Assembly (NCBI GenBank): GCA_025462785.1 | Contig: JAOAPG010000021.1 | Location: 1-29,381, forward strand | DNA length: 29,381 nucleotides | Reading direction: 5' to 3' | From: Acidobacteriaceae bacterium | Lineage (GTDB): Bacteria; Acidobacteriota; Terriglobia; Terriglobales; Acidobacteriaceae | Shown here: piece after piece, positions 14,811-22,744 of the stretch | Position numbering within the stretch: position 1 is the first letter of the stretch | Layout: every line of letters begins with the position of its first letter | The notes under the pieces: model-generated | Database searches by the model: none | Told to the model about the DNA's origin: nothing | The model's input: only the letters and a program-made list of their open reading frames with translations | Program-made: the position numbers and the translations under genes

Positions 14811-16010
14811 ATGCGAAAATTCCGAATGGTCAAAAACGCCCGACACGCCTTCTTGTTGCTTGGAACTTCTCTGCTACTGGCAACTTCTCTTCGAGCGCAA
14901 GTCTCACCTGTAAACTCTAATCTCGCGCAACACCGGCTCTCTCATTTGCAACACGGCATTAACGCTAGTGAGTGGTTCGCTCAGGTCTACGATCCCAAGG
15001 GCTACGTGAAGGAACACTTCGACAGCTGGAACACTGTCCGGGATATCGCACTCATTAAATCGATGGGATTCGACCATGTCAGATTGAGCGTCAATACTCA
15101 GCCTATGTTTCGGAACGGACATGCCGACGAGATCCCCGCCGATTATTTGGGTTATCTTGATACCGCCGTGAAGATGATCCTCGATCAGGGGCTCGCGGTG
15201 GTAATTGACATCCATCCCGAGAGCGATTTCAAAACTAAGCTCGCGAATGACGACGACTTCGTCGAGCAATTCGCCGATTACTGGCGTTCCTTGGCTCATC
15301 ATTATTCGGCGCTCGATCCCGAGCGCGTTTTCTTTGAAATTCTGAATGAGCCTGAAACTCGCGACCGGTACCGCTGGTCGGGTATTCAAGCCAAGCTCGC
15401 GGCTGCCATCCGTGAAGGCGCACCACAGCACACGATCATCGCTGCAGGTGCGCGGTATTCCAATGACGATGAGCTGCTTTTTCTTAATCCCTTGCCAGAC
15501 CGCAATGTTATTTACAACTTCCATTTTTATGACCCGCATGTTTTCACCCATCAGGGTGCGACTTGGGGAGTGAATTACTGGCATTGGGAAAAAGGTCTGG
15601 AGTATCCCTCGAATTTTGAGTCGGCCGAAAAAACTGCGGCTGAGGTGCCAGATGCAGTGAATCGGCTCTACATCCTGCGCTACGGAATGGAGCATTGGGA
15701 TGCGGCCCGCATCGATATGGAAATTGGTCAGGTGGCGCAATGGGCCAAACGCTGGAATGTGCCGCTGGTGTGCAATGAATTCGGTGTCTATCGAAAAAAT
15801 GCCGATCCGCAAGCTCGTGCTGCATGGATTCATGACGTGCGAACTTCGCTAGAGCGCCACGGAATCGGCTGGGCGATGTGGGACTACAGTGGAGGTTTCG
15901 GCGTAGTAACTAAGATGAATGGGAAAGCTGTCCCTGATAATGTGATACTGAAGGCGTTGGCACTCAATTCGACAACGACTCAGGGTTCGGCAACGGCTGC
16001 CCCACAGTGA
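14811..16010 (+). CDS. Secreted glycoside hydrolase family 5 (endoglucanase-like)
   Basis: The 399-residue enzyme has a signal peptide (basic start, hydrophobic about 13-27, cleavage near SLRAQ|VS) and a GH5 TIM barrel. The acid/base Glu180 lies in ILNEPE. The nucleophile Glu323 lies in CNEFGVYR at the end of strand 7. Supporting residues include HVRLSVN, the DIHPESDF strand, NFHFYDPHVFTHQG and the MWDYSGGFGVV segment near the end. These indicate a retaining beta-glycosidase acting on beta-1,4-glucan or a related polysaccharide; the exact substrate is not readable. Two starts are possible (ATG 14811 or ATG 14826); the first gives a better basic n-region. Its last 47 bp overlap the 3' end of the convergent glycosyltransferase gene. 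Confidence 0.9.
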   Translation: MRKFRMVKNARHAFLLLGTSLLLATSLRAQVSPVNSNLAQHRLSHLQHGINASEWFAQVYDPKGYVKEHFDSWNTVRDIALIKSMGFDHVRLSVNTQPMFRNGHADEIPADYLGYLDTAVKMILDQGLAVVIDIHPESDFKTKLANDDDFVEQFADYWRSLAHHYSALDPERVFFEILNEPETRDRYRWSGIQAKLAAAIREGAPQHTIIAAGARYSNDDELLFLNPLPDRNVIYNFHFYDPHVFTHQGATWGVNYWHWEKGLEYPSNFESAEKTAAEVPDAVNRLYILRYGMEHWDAARIDMEIGQVAQWAKRWNVPLVCNEFGVYRKNADPQARAAWIHDVRTSLERHGIGWAMWDYSGGFGVVTKMNGKAVPDNVILKALALNSTTTQGSATAAPQ

Positions 16011-17613
16011 GCTCGAAGACAGCGATGTTGTGTCCGAAGAAATGGACATTCATGTTCCTGAATTCCTGGATGTTTCTAAGCTCATCGGGTAGGCGAATAT
16101 TCCATCCTTCCTGAACGATCCATACCTTCTCTCCTGGCTTCAATCCAAAAGACGGCACCATCTGATTCCAATCGCGTATGAATGATTTGGGAGTGAATAC
16201 GAATGTGTTCGGGGTAGTGGCGACCATCCGCAAGCCGCCGCATTCCGCAGTTATGAATCCAGGGACTGATTTGTTATACGGAACGCTTCTCTGGTCGCAA
16301 AGGTAATGCGCGAGCAACAGCCGCGATTGGAAGTCAGAGAAAATCGGCTCTATTGACGATATCCCCGTCCGAATAAACTTAACCGCTTGATCCATCCGTG
16401 CGCGGCTCTGGTCAGCACGAGCTATATAGGGCTGACGATGTGCTGGGAAGGCATTGCACAACCCGACAATCAAAAGAGCAGCGATAATAGCGGGCGTAAT
16501 CCGGTTGGATAGGATCTTCGCCAGGGCGAAGCTGACGCCAGCAACTGCGAAGGGAATGAGAAACGCAATGTGGCGCGTACCACCATATGGATATTTTCCC
16601 GCGAGAGCAGCAACACACGTTAGAACAAACGGAAGCGTGAGAAGGAGGACTAGCGACTTACCATCGACGGACGGCTTTTCCGAACTCGCGTTTCTCCGTC
16701 GACCATTTCTCCAGAGAAGGACAATCCCCCCCAGGAACAGGAGAAATGCCAAGTCGCCGACAACTAACTCGCCGAAAATATATTGGAAGACTCCGCCAGT
16801 TCTCGCAAATATGAAATGCAACGCGCTCATGTGACTGGATTGGAAATAGGAGTTGCGCAGATAAAAATCCTGGTCTTGACCAGCCGCTCCGCTGAATTGA
16901 GCGCCCAGTTTCGAAAGATGGGTCACATATAGAAAAACTGCGATGCCAATGCTCCCTAACTGAGCCATCGCCCAGGTTAGTAAAACTCCGCTGCGGGGAC
17001 GTTGTCGAATCATCCGGGCCATCGTGTAAATACTCAAAGCTGCTGCAAATAGAAATGCTGAGTAGTGCGAGAGCATTGCTGGATAAAGACTGAGCGCCGA
17101 TAGCGCCATAAGCCCGACGGAATTCTTCGCCAGAGAGTTCTCCAGAAAATATCCCGCGCAGGCACAGAAAAAGAGCAGCAGGGCGTACTGGCGCACTTCG
17201 GCCGAGAGCGCAATCGTCGATGGAAGAAATGTAAAAAGAATCAGGGCAATCAGGCTAGTCGTACGATCAAACAGCGTGCCTAACCACTTGTATGCGACCC
17301 AGCAAAATGCAGTCCCCGCGAGGATCGAAGGAATGCGAAGCAACAGTTCTGAAGTACCTAGCCCTCGCAATAAACAAAGTATGAAGATCAGAAGCGGAGG
17401 GTGTGAGAGATCCAGACTGGCTTGGTATGCAACCTTCAATGAGTCCCGGTTTGCGACCATGAAATGCATGGCCTCGTCCGGATTCAGGTAAGTTCCGCTT
17501 GCTGCCGATAACCGGATAAAGAACCCGAGTCCAACGAAAAGCACGGCAATGAGGTCGGTGTGAGCCTGCAGCCAGTCGTCAGAATGCAAGTCCGGGTAGT
17601 TCTGAAGGCGCAT
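15964..17613 (-). CDS. GT39/ArnT-like membrane glycosyltransferase
   Basis: The 549-residue polytopic protein resembles dolichyl-/polyprenyl-phosphate-sugar dependent glycosyltransferases. The first membrane helix (about 20-38) is followed by an extracytoplasmic loop with NPDEAMH, in which Asp46-Glu47 is the acidic pair expected in GT39/GT83 enzymes, and by a DLSHPPL loop (His71). About ten more hydrophobic segments run to about residue 385. They are followed by a soluble extracytoplasmic tail of about 160 residues. The acceptor and sugar are unknown. The ATG at 17613 is the only good start before the first helix. Its last 16 codons lie antisense over the end of the GH5 gene. Confidence 0.85.
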   Translation of the reverse strand: MRLQNYPDLHSDDWLQAHTDLIAVLFVGLGFFIRLSAASGTYLNPDEAMHFMVANRDSLKVAYQASLDLSHPPLLIFILCLLRGLGTSELLLRIPSILAGTAFCWVAYKWLGTLFDRTTSLIALILFTFLPSTIALSAEVRQYALLLFFCACAGYFLENSLAKNSVGLMALSALSLYPAMLSHYSAFLFAAALSIYTMARMIRQRPRSGVLLTWAMAQLGSIGIAVFLYVTHLSKLGAQFSGAAGQDQDFYLRNSYFQSSHMSALHFIFARTGGVFQYIFGELVVGDLAFLLFLGGIVLLWRNGRRRNASSEKPSVDGKSLVLLLTLPFVLTCVAALAGKYPYGGTRHIAFLIPFAVAGVSFALAKILSNRITPAIIAALLIVGLCNAFPAHRQPYIARADQSRARMDQAVKFIRTGISSIEPIFSDFQSRLLLAHYLCDQRSVPYNKSVPGFITAECGGLRMVATTPNTFVFTPKSFIRDWNQMVPSFGLKPGEKVWIVQEGWNIRLPDELRNIQEFRNMNVHFFGHNIAVFELTVGQPLPNPESLSN

Positions 17614-17723
17614 GAAGATGGGGGAATAGTACCACTCGGAGTGCTAGCCTAATAAAACACGCCCATGAAGCTATGAACCGGAGCAAGAACTACCCGACGT
17701 TCATCAGCGGTAGGCAGCTTCCC

Positions 17724-18449
17724 CTACTTCATCTCCTGTAACTTGGCGGAAGCCATTTGCGAGGCTGGGCTGGTGGGGTTTTCTTTTTGAACTTCTTGAT
17801 AGATCCGCTTGGCTTCGAGCGGCTGTCCGGCAGCCTCATAGGTTGCACCTAACTCCATCTCTGAGGCAACTTTCCCGACCGTGGTTGTTGGCTTGTCCAT
17901 CAGCTTTTTATAGAGATCAATGGCATCTTTGTTGCGATTGGTATTCCGATACACCGAAGCCAAGGCAAAATTCGCAAGAGCTGCGAGATCACGGTTGTGC
18001 GCAGACGAGACTTCTTTCAGTTCGCGTTCGGCTGCCGCGTGGTTGCCAAGGGTTTCCGAGGTCAGGCCTAGAAAGTATCGTGCGAAGCTGCCCGCGTGAG
18101 TATGAGGATACTTATCCACAATCGCTTGAAACTCTTTGTGGGCTGCGGTGGCACGTTCTTTACTGGAGGCAAAGCTCGGATTATCGGGCTGGGGCGGCAT
18201 TCCAGCGGGGCGAATAGGAGTATCCAGCGTGCGGACTGCCTGGCCCAGATCAACGCTAGCCTTTTGATCCTGTTGAGACATGTAGTACCAACCGCCGATC
18301 GCCGCAACAATCAGCAAAACCACCACGCCGCCCAGAAGAGCCAACCTGCTCTTGTGTTCAACGGACCAGTGGACGGTGGCCTCGGCCGCGTTTATAGTAG
18401 CGCGGCTAAATCGGTCTTCTTTCAATTGATGGCGAGTCTCTGCGCGCAC
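17724..18449 (-). CDS. Membrane-anchored TPR protein (YfgM-like)
   Basis: The 241-residue protein has a cytoplasmic N-terminus (about 1-35), one membrane helix (about 36-56) and a tetratricopeptide domain outside (about 85-240). Repeats are visible around FARYFLGLTSETLGNHAAAERELKE, ALANFALASVYRNTNRNKDAIDLYKKL and EMELGATYEAAGQPLEAKRIYQEV. This is the architecture of YfgM, a periplasmic chaperone partner of the Sec translocon; similarity in fold does not prove the same role. The GTG at 18449 is chosen because AAGGGA lies seven bases upstream and the N-terminus (RAETRHQLKEDRF) has no earlier start. A possible promoter is at 18495-18523. Confidence 0.82.
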   Translation of the reverse strand: MRAETRHQLKEDRFSRATINAAEATVHWSVEHKSRLALLGGVVVLLIVAAIGGWYYMSQQDQKASVDLGQAVRTLDTPIRPAGMPPQPDNPSFASSKERATAAHKEFQAIVDKYPHTHAGSFARYFLGLTSETLGNHAAAERELKEVSSAHNRDLAALANFALASVYRNTNRNKDAIDLYKKLMDKPTTTVGKVASEMELGATYEAAGQPLEAKRIYQEVQKENPTSPASQMASAKLQEMK

Positions 18450-18642
18450 AAAATTTCCCTTCTAGTTACTATGGAGGTGGGCTGACAAAACATCAGTTTA
18501 ACAGGCTAAAATCAGCAAGGCAAAGCCGCTAGCAGGATTGGCCGCTTAATAAAGAATTAGCGTTCTCTTTGGATAACTCTCCAATATAGGCAGGATAGAT
18601 TTTTTCAATTGGACCGACCCCGGCCGGTCTGTCATATTCTTC
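18450..18642. other. Intergenic stretch upstream of the TPR gene, with possible promoter
   Basis: No gene is seen here. On the minus strand TTGCCT (18523-18518) and TAAACT (18500-18495), 17 bp apart, make a moderate sigma70-like promoter for the TPR gene, giving a leader of about 40 bases. The GC-rich segment 18611-18632 contains a partial inverted repeat around CCGGCCGG. Nothing else is recognisable. Confidence 0.4.
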
Positions 18643-18828
18643 TCAGGTGGAATCAGCGTTGTAGCAAGTTTTGCAGCGAACTTTGAAGTTCGTCCTCTTC
18701 AGTAAGAGCCTTTCCGAATCGTTCTCCTGACCCTGTAGTCCGGAATAACACAGCAAGCAGCGTGACTGGCCGTCGCCGGAAGCGTTTCTTCTATGCACTC
18801 GACTCAGGAGGTCGGATATGAAAATCAC
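18643..18828 (-). CDS. Possible small protein with two CxxC pairs (uncertain)
   Basis: This open frame of up to 61 codons lies upstream of the TPR gene. Its C-terminal 40 residues read SRCLLCYSG...LLLKRTNFKVRCKTCYN, with two CxxC pairs separated by 26 residues, as in small zinc ribbons. The basic KRTNFKVRC between them also resembles such folds. Against it, the annotated start is a GTG inside the divergent secreted-protein gene and there is no clear SD; a start further in would be needed. It may be a chance frame antisense to the leader of the 18818 gene. I do not recognise a family. Confidence 0.28.
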   Translation of the reverse strand: MIFISDLLSRVHRRNASGDGQSRCLLCYSGLQGQENDSERLLLKRTNFKVRCKTCYNADST

Positions 18829-19279
18829 TCGTTACTTTACACTTGCTCGATCACTCGCCTTCGCCGTCGCGGCTGTAAGCTCATTTGCAAGCTTCGCTCA
18901 CGCGCAAGAATCGTCAGGAAAATTCACTCTCCCGTACGCGGCCCGTTTTGGCGTCGCCACTCTGCCAGCAGGAGAATATCAGTACAGCATCGATCTCAAT
19001 AGTTCCACGCCGATTACAACGCTTCGGAAATTCGCTCCCAATCCAACAGGCTTCATGCTCATGGCCACATCCATATCGGAGGCCAGTTTTTCAGAGCCAA
19101 ATCGACTGGTTGTCGAACGGATCGGAAGCGAGAGAGTCGTCACTTCCATGTACCTTCACGAACTGGGTTTAGTGCTGCGGTATCCAGTCTCTACTGCGAA
19201 GACGGACGAAGTTGCAACCCGAAGCCTTGCTCATGCTGCGCCCGAGGGGAAACCGGCTGTAAATCAGCAAGGACAGTAG
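18818..19279 (+). CDS. Small secreted protein of unknown function
   Basis: The 153-residue product has a clear signal peptide with basic n-region, hydrophobic core and cleavage near FAHAQ|ES (about residue 30). The mature part is beta-rich: FTLPYAARFGVATLPAGEYQYSID, then alternating hydrophobic strands up to about 135, and a polar tail. Proteins of this size with a LPAGEYxxxI pattern are common as paralogous families in Acidobacteria (from memory); no function is known. A strong SD (AGGAGG, 18806-18811) precedes the ATG. The terminator at 19284-19319 closes the unit. Confidence 0.78.
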   Translation: MKITRYFTLARSLAFAVAAVSSFASFAHAQESSGKFTLPYAARFGVATLPAGEYQYSIDLNSSTPITTLRKFAPNPTGFMLMATSISEASFSEPNRLVVERIGSERVVTSMYLHELGLVLRYPVSTAKTDEVATRSLAHAAPEGKPAVNQQGQ

Positions 19280-19283
19280 CTCT

Positions 19284-19319
19284 GAATCGGGAGCGAGCCG
19301 GGCTGCTTGCTCCCGATTC
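19284..19319 (+). terminator. Hairpin terminator after the small secreted protein gene
   Basis: GAATCGGGAGC (19284-19294) and GCTCCCGATTC (19309-19319) make a perfect 11-bp stem with a 14-base loop, five bases after the stop codon. The following sequence is pyrimidine-rich (TCTCTAACTTTC) but has no clean T run, so it may be a weak intrinsic terminator or an mRNA-end stabiliser. Confidence 0.6.
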
Positions 19320-19353
19320 TCTAACTTTCGATCTCTTTATAAGGAGGGAAACT

Positions 19354-20088
19354 ATGTTGACGGGAAACGAAAATCCTACGAAGGCTGTGAATCTGAAGCA
19401 GCTGGCGGAGTATGTGAGACTCACGCCCGGCACTGTGTCTGCGGTGCTGAATAATGCGGCTTACTCGAAATCGATTCCCCAGTCTACCCGCGACCGGATC
19501 TTCGCGGCTGCAGAGGAACTCAATTACAAGCCCAATTTTTTTGCGCGTTCCTTACGCGTCAAGAAAGGAAGCCGCCTGATCTCGGTCTTAACGGATGATC
19601 TCGGCGACACTCACAGGGCAACCGTCATTGCAGATATCGAACAAAGCCTCCGGCAAGAGGAGTACTTCCTTGTCATGGGAACACATCGCCAAGGCATGGA
19701 CTCTCTGCAGCATCATTGCATGGCGCTGGTTCAGCGGGGGGTAGAAGGTTTCATCACCATCAACTTAGACACGCTGCCCAGTATTATGGTGCCGCACGTC
19801 TCTATCAGCATTCAGCAGGGCGAATCGCTCGAGGGTAAAGCCGCGGCCATCTCCAGCGTTTGTGCTGATCGGACGGATGGGCGGTCCGAGATCGCTCACA
19901 GCCGCGTGGAAAATGTAGGAAGAATGGCGGCAGCTAAACTGCTTGATCGTATCGCATCCGGAGAGAATGGCAATCCTCAAGGTGCCAAACGTGAAGAACG
20001 CAAAACCTTCATCCGTTATAGCGGGGCGTCTGCCGATCACCAGATGGCGGAGCACGCTTTGACCGCCAAATCTTCGGATCACAAATAG
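19354..20088 (+). CDS. LacI-family regulator with shortened sensor domain
   Basis: The 244-residue protein begins with a complete LacI-type DNA-binding domain: VNLKQLAEYVRLTPGTVSAVLNN (12-34), the helix IPQSTRDRIFAAAEELNYKPN (41-61) and hinge ARSLRVKKGSRLISVL. The first part of the periplasmic-binding-protein-like sensor follows (about 74-137, ending VEGFITINL). It then passes after a short link to a segment like the C-terminal part of the family (VENVGRMAAAKLLDRIASGE, 185-204). About 90-100 residues present in the usual 330-350 aa regulators appear absent, including the region of the second lobe. The reading frame is intact and a strong SD (AAGGAGGG) precedes the ATG, so it looks expressed. 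The ligand and targets are unknown. Confidence 0.8.
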   Translation: MLTGNENPTKAVNLKQLAEYVRLTPGTVSAVLNNAAYSKSIPQSTRDRIFAAAEELNYKPNFFARSLRVKKGSRLISVLTDDLGDTHRATVIADIEQSLRQEEYFLVMGTHRQGMDSLQHHCMALVQRGVEGFITINLDTLPSIMVPHVSISIQQGESLEGKAAAISSVCADRTDGRSEIAHSRVENVGRMAAAKLLDRIASGENGNPQGAKREERKTFIRYSGASADHQMAEHALTAKSSDHK

Positions 20089-20112
20089 GGATAAGAGCTT
20101 TCTGCGAACAGG

Positions 20113-21087
20113 CTAGACGGGTCTAGAAATTTTGCCCACCGCAGTTAGATTCAAACTTTCCGCAAGGCCGGAAAAAGGGGATTTCCAGGCGGAAAGATCG
20201 CGATGGAGCATTTCTTCCAGTCTCTCCACCTCTGGACGAAAAAGCTCATAGAGCCTGAGCGCAACGGCGGGTGACAATTCCTCGAAGGCAGGGCCACCGC
20301 CCAGAAACAGCTTTAACAGAGGGGAACTCTTAACCGCGGCGACTACTCTATCCAGACGGCGAGCCTTGAACCAATCGGCCATTGCTGTTGCGCCCCGTGT
20401 CCAATAGTAATTCCGTGGGTGAGTCATGTTCTCCGAGGAGTGCACGTATCTGATCTGCGCGTCAGTCAAGGCGAATCGCGGAACCCCAATGAAGTCAACA
20501 ATCGTGTCAATAAATCGTTGTGGTTCATTCCGAAGATCGTCGTAAATAGTGGCCAAGACTTGGCTCTTTCCTAAAGAGCGCCGCCAGGCCGCTAGATGAG
20601 TCGAATATCTGCTCGATTCCATCAACTCGGGATCGCGCATGATCGCCTGTTCCAAATTCCACGAAATCATGCCATAAGCGCGCTTCAGGCGGTAAAGGGA
20701 CAGGACGCGATCAACGGGATTGCGGAAAATGCAGACAACCTTGGTGTTGGGAAACGTCCTCGCAATTCGCTCTCGCGCATCTGCGGAGGCGAAGTAGGTA
20801 GGCGCGACTTCACCTAACGGCCTATCGTTATTGGAACCGGGGTAGTGGGCGCGATACCAGTCTATGCCGCGATGAAAATGAGTATCAAAAAACCGCGTCT
20901 CTTTGGTTGGCATAGGCAGCACGGTTCGCTTGCTTAGAACTGAGTGCAGCCAGCTTGTCCCCGTGCGCGGAGGGCCAATAATAAAGAACGAGGGCAACGC
21001 GGGACCATCTTTGGCTGGGAGAGGTTGAATCGTCTTACTAGAGGATGGCCCGCGAGTATAAATTTCTTCTCGCTTTGATACTTCCAT
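20113..21087 (-). CDS. PAPS-dependent sulfotransferase
   Basis: The 324-residue cytosolic enzyme should transfer sulfate from PAPS to a hydroxyl or amino group. It has the 5'-phosphosulfate loop GPPRTGTSWL (38-47), the 3'-phosphate segment FRNPVDRVLSLY (121-132) with Arg122 and Ser129, and the later RYSTHLAAWRRSLGKSQVLATIYDDL segment typical of heparan-sulfate-type sulfotransferases. The acceptor is unknown; cell-surface polysaccharide is a reasonable guess. The ATG at 21087 has GGAGG seven bases upstream; the GTG three bases earlier is too close to it. It converges with the LacI-type gene (24-bp gap) and lies 114 bp after the antiporter gene. Confidence 0.92.
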   Translation of the reverse strand: MEVSKREEIYTRGPSSSKTIQPLPAKDGPALPSFFIIGPPRTGTSWLHSVLSKRTVLPMPTKETRFFDTHFHRGIDWYRAHYPGSNNDRPLGEVAPTYFASADARERIARTFPNTKVVCIFRNPVDRVLSLYRLKRAYGMISWNLEQAIMRDPELMESSRYSTHLAAWRRSLGKSQVLATIYDDLRNEPQRFIDTIVDFIGVPRFALTDAQIRYVHSSENMTHPRNYYWTRGATAMADWFKARRLDRVVAAVKSSPLLKLFLGGGPAFEELSPAVALRLYELFRPEVERLEEMLHRDLSAWKSPFSGLAESLNLTAVGKISRPV

Positions 21088-21201
21088 CACTCGCCTCCTC
21101 GAATAGCGTACTGTTCGCTTGCGGTGCAGCTCGAAGCGAAACCGATTTGCGAGACCTCTATAGCCTGGTTAGAAAAGGAAAGTTGTTGTGCCTCACCAGG
21201 A

Positions 21202-22512
21202 TTATATCGCTGCATGCACGTCCACTCCGGAAGATCTTTCGCTCGGAAGTGCTTCACCGGCCAGTAGGGGCCAGCCTTTGCATAGGACATAGTCCAGCCA
21301 TGCTCCAGCAGCCTGCGAGGTAAGAACCGCAAGCAATACCAAAGTCGTATAGCCGGAGGCATTTATAATTCCAGCATCATAGGCGACGCTCGCCAGCACG
21401 ATCCCTGGTCCACCCCGTGCATTTGTTGCGACCGCCAAGTTCACAATATCGAGCCCTCTGAACCCCGCCATGCGGGCGCCAAGCCCAACCGAGAGTAACT
21501 TAATGGCGCAAGCAGCCAACAGCATAATAATCAAGGTTGTGATCGAGAAGTTTTTCCAGAGATCGAGGCGGTATCCAACTAATAAAAAGTACACGGGGAT
21601 GAAGATAGCGAACGAAAATCTGCTGAGAGACTCGAGTGAGCCCGCGAAAAGCTCTCGCTCACCGGATACTCCGTAGCCCGCGAGAAAGGCAGCAAAGACA
21701 AGATTTACGTCCAGCAGCGCTGCCACGGCACAAAACGCAAACAGCACAGCAACCAAATACCCGATGGGCGAGGCTGCGGCCAAAATATTCCAGCGGCTTT
21801 GGTGCAGACGCTTCAGCAATGCTGGCGCAAGTGTTAGGCCAACTCCGAAATAGATCAGCGTAACTGCGATATGCCGGAATATCTCTGCTTTTGGCAGGAC
21901 GGAGGATTTCGCGAGCGCCGTGGCTATAGCCAGCACTGCCCAGAGTGCGATGTCTTCCAGCACTGCCACGCTCAGCACGAGACGGGCGAAGCGAGTATGC
22001 AAAATGCGCAAATCGTGAAAAATGCGTGATATTACAGGAATGGAAGTAACGGCGACCGCGATTCCAATAACTAGAATCAGGGCGCTTCGCTGATTTGCCG
22101 ATCCCATAAGGTGCTGAACCGAGAAGAACGGAATCAACAGCAGCGCCACTATGAATGGCAACCCCGTGCCGATTGCGGCTAACCACGCGACCTGACGGCG
22201 GTCATCCTTTCCAAACAGCCTGCGGGTTTCGGTTCCCGACACAAACATCAGGAGTAGCAAGCCAAGCCAGTAAACGAAGCCGAGGATGATGTCCTGCGTG
22301 TGCCGGATCGAGATGTTGGAACCACTAAAGATTTTCGCGGAGATGGTCGGGGCGAAGCGTCCCAGGAGTGTCGGGCCCAATAGAAGACCAGCTAGAATCT
22401 CTCCAATTACGCGCGGCTGGCGTAATTTCGCGAACAAGTAGCCAAAAAGATGGGCAGAGGCGATCAGGATTAGAAGCAATATGACGATTGAGCCGATTTC
22501 GTCTTGCGACAT
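21202..22512 (-). CDS. Cation/proton antiporter of the CPA2 (Kef/NapA-like) family
   Basis: The 436-residue inner-membrane protein has about 12-13 hydrophobic segments and no soluble C-terminal regulatory domain, so the Kef-type RCK (TrkA-N) domain is absent. Recognisable parts are LRQPRVIGEILAGLLLGPTLLG after the first helix, a VTSIPVISRIFHDLRILHTRFARLVLSVAVLEDIALWA stretch (TM5-TM6 region, Asp in VLEDI), FAAFLAGYGVSGERE and ATNARGGPGIVLAS near the end. It should exchange Na+ or K+ for protons. The ATG at 22512 is preferred (GAGGA 11 bases upstream); an in-frame GTG at 22530 would add six residues. Confidence 0.88.
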   Translation of the reverse strand: MSQDEIGSIVILLLILIASAHLFGYLFAKLRQPRVIGEILAGLLLGPTLLGRFAPTISAKIFSGSNISIRHTQDIILGFVYWLGLLLLMFVSGTETRRLFGKDDRRQVAWLAAIGTGLPFIVALLLIPFFSVQHLMGSANQRSALILVIGIAVAVTSIPVISRIFHDLRILHTRFARLVLSVAVLEDIALWAVLAIATALAKSSVLPKAEIFRHIAVTLIYFGVGLTLAPALLKRLHQSRWNILAAASPIGYLVAVLFAFCAVAALLDVNLVFAAFLAGYGVSGERELFAGSLESLSRFSFAIFIPVYFLLVGYRLDLWKNFSITTLIIMLLAACAIKLLSVGLGARMAGFRGLDIVNLAVATNARGGPGIVLASVAYDAGIINASGYTTLVLLAVLTSQAAGAWLDYVLCKGWPLLAGEALPSERSSGVDVHAAI

Positions 22513-22680
22513 GAGACCCGGAATCCTCACCTATGGGCGTGACCAACGAATGCTTACAGAGAAATCCCCAACCGACACCCAGCTTAGGATGAGGATCTAA
22601 CCAATGCTGCTGCCTGAGGGCGGTAAATTCCGGGTAAATTATGGTTCGAAAGGGTTCACAAGGGGAATTGCTGATAAGAG

Positions 22681-22712
22681 AAAGGGCCGCACCCGAACGA
22701 GTGCAGCCCTTT
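22681..22712 (-). terminator. Hairpin terminator of the H1-like gene
   Basis: AAAGGGC-C-GCAC (22681-22692) pairs with GTGC-A-GCCCTTT (22701-22712): twelve positions with one mismatch and an 8-base loop. On the minus strand it lies 33 bases after the stop codon and is followed by a T-rich TTTCTCTT run. It is a good intrinsic terminator and may also work for transcripts from the other side. Confidence 0.72.
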
Positions 22713-22744
22713 AGAGACAGCGTGATTGGGATAGCGGAAAACGC

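Noticed and set aside
14904..15833. 309-codon minus-strand open frame
   Set aside because: It lies wholly antisense within the GH5 gene, which has clear catalytic motifs; no family-like features or ribosome site are seen.
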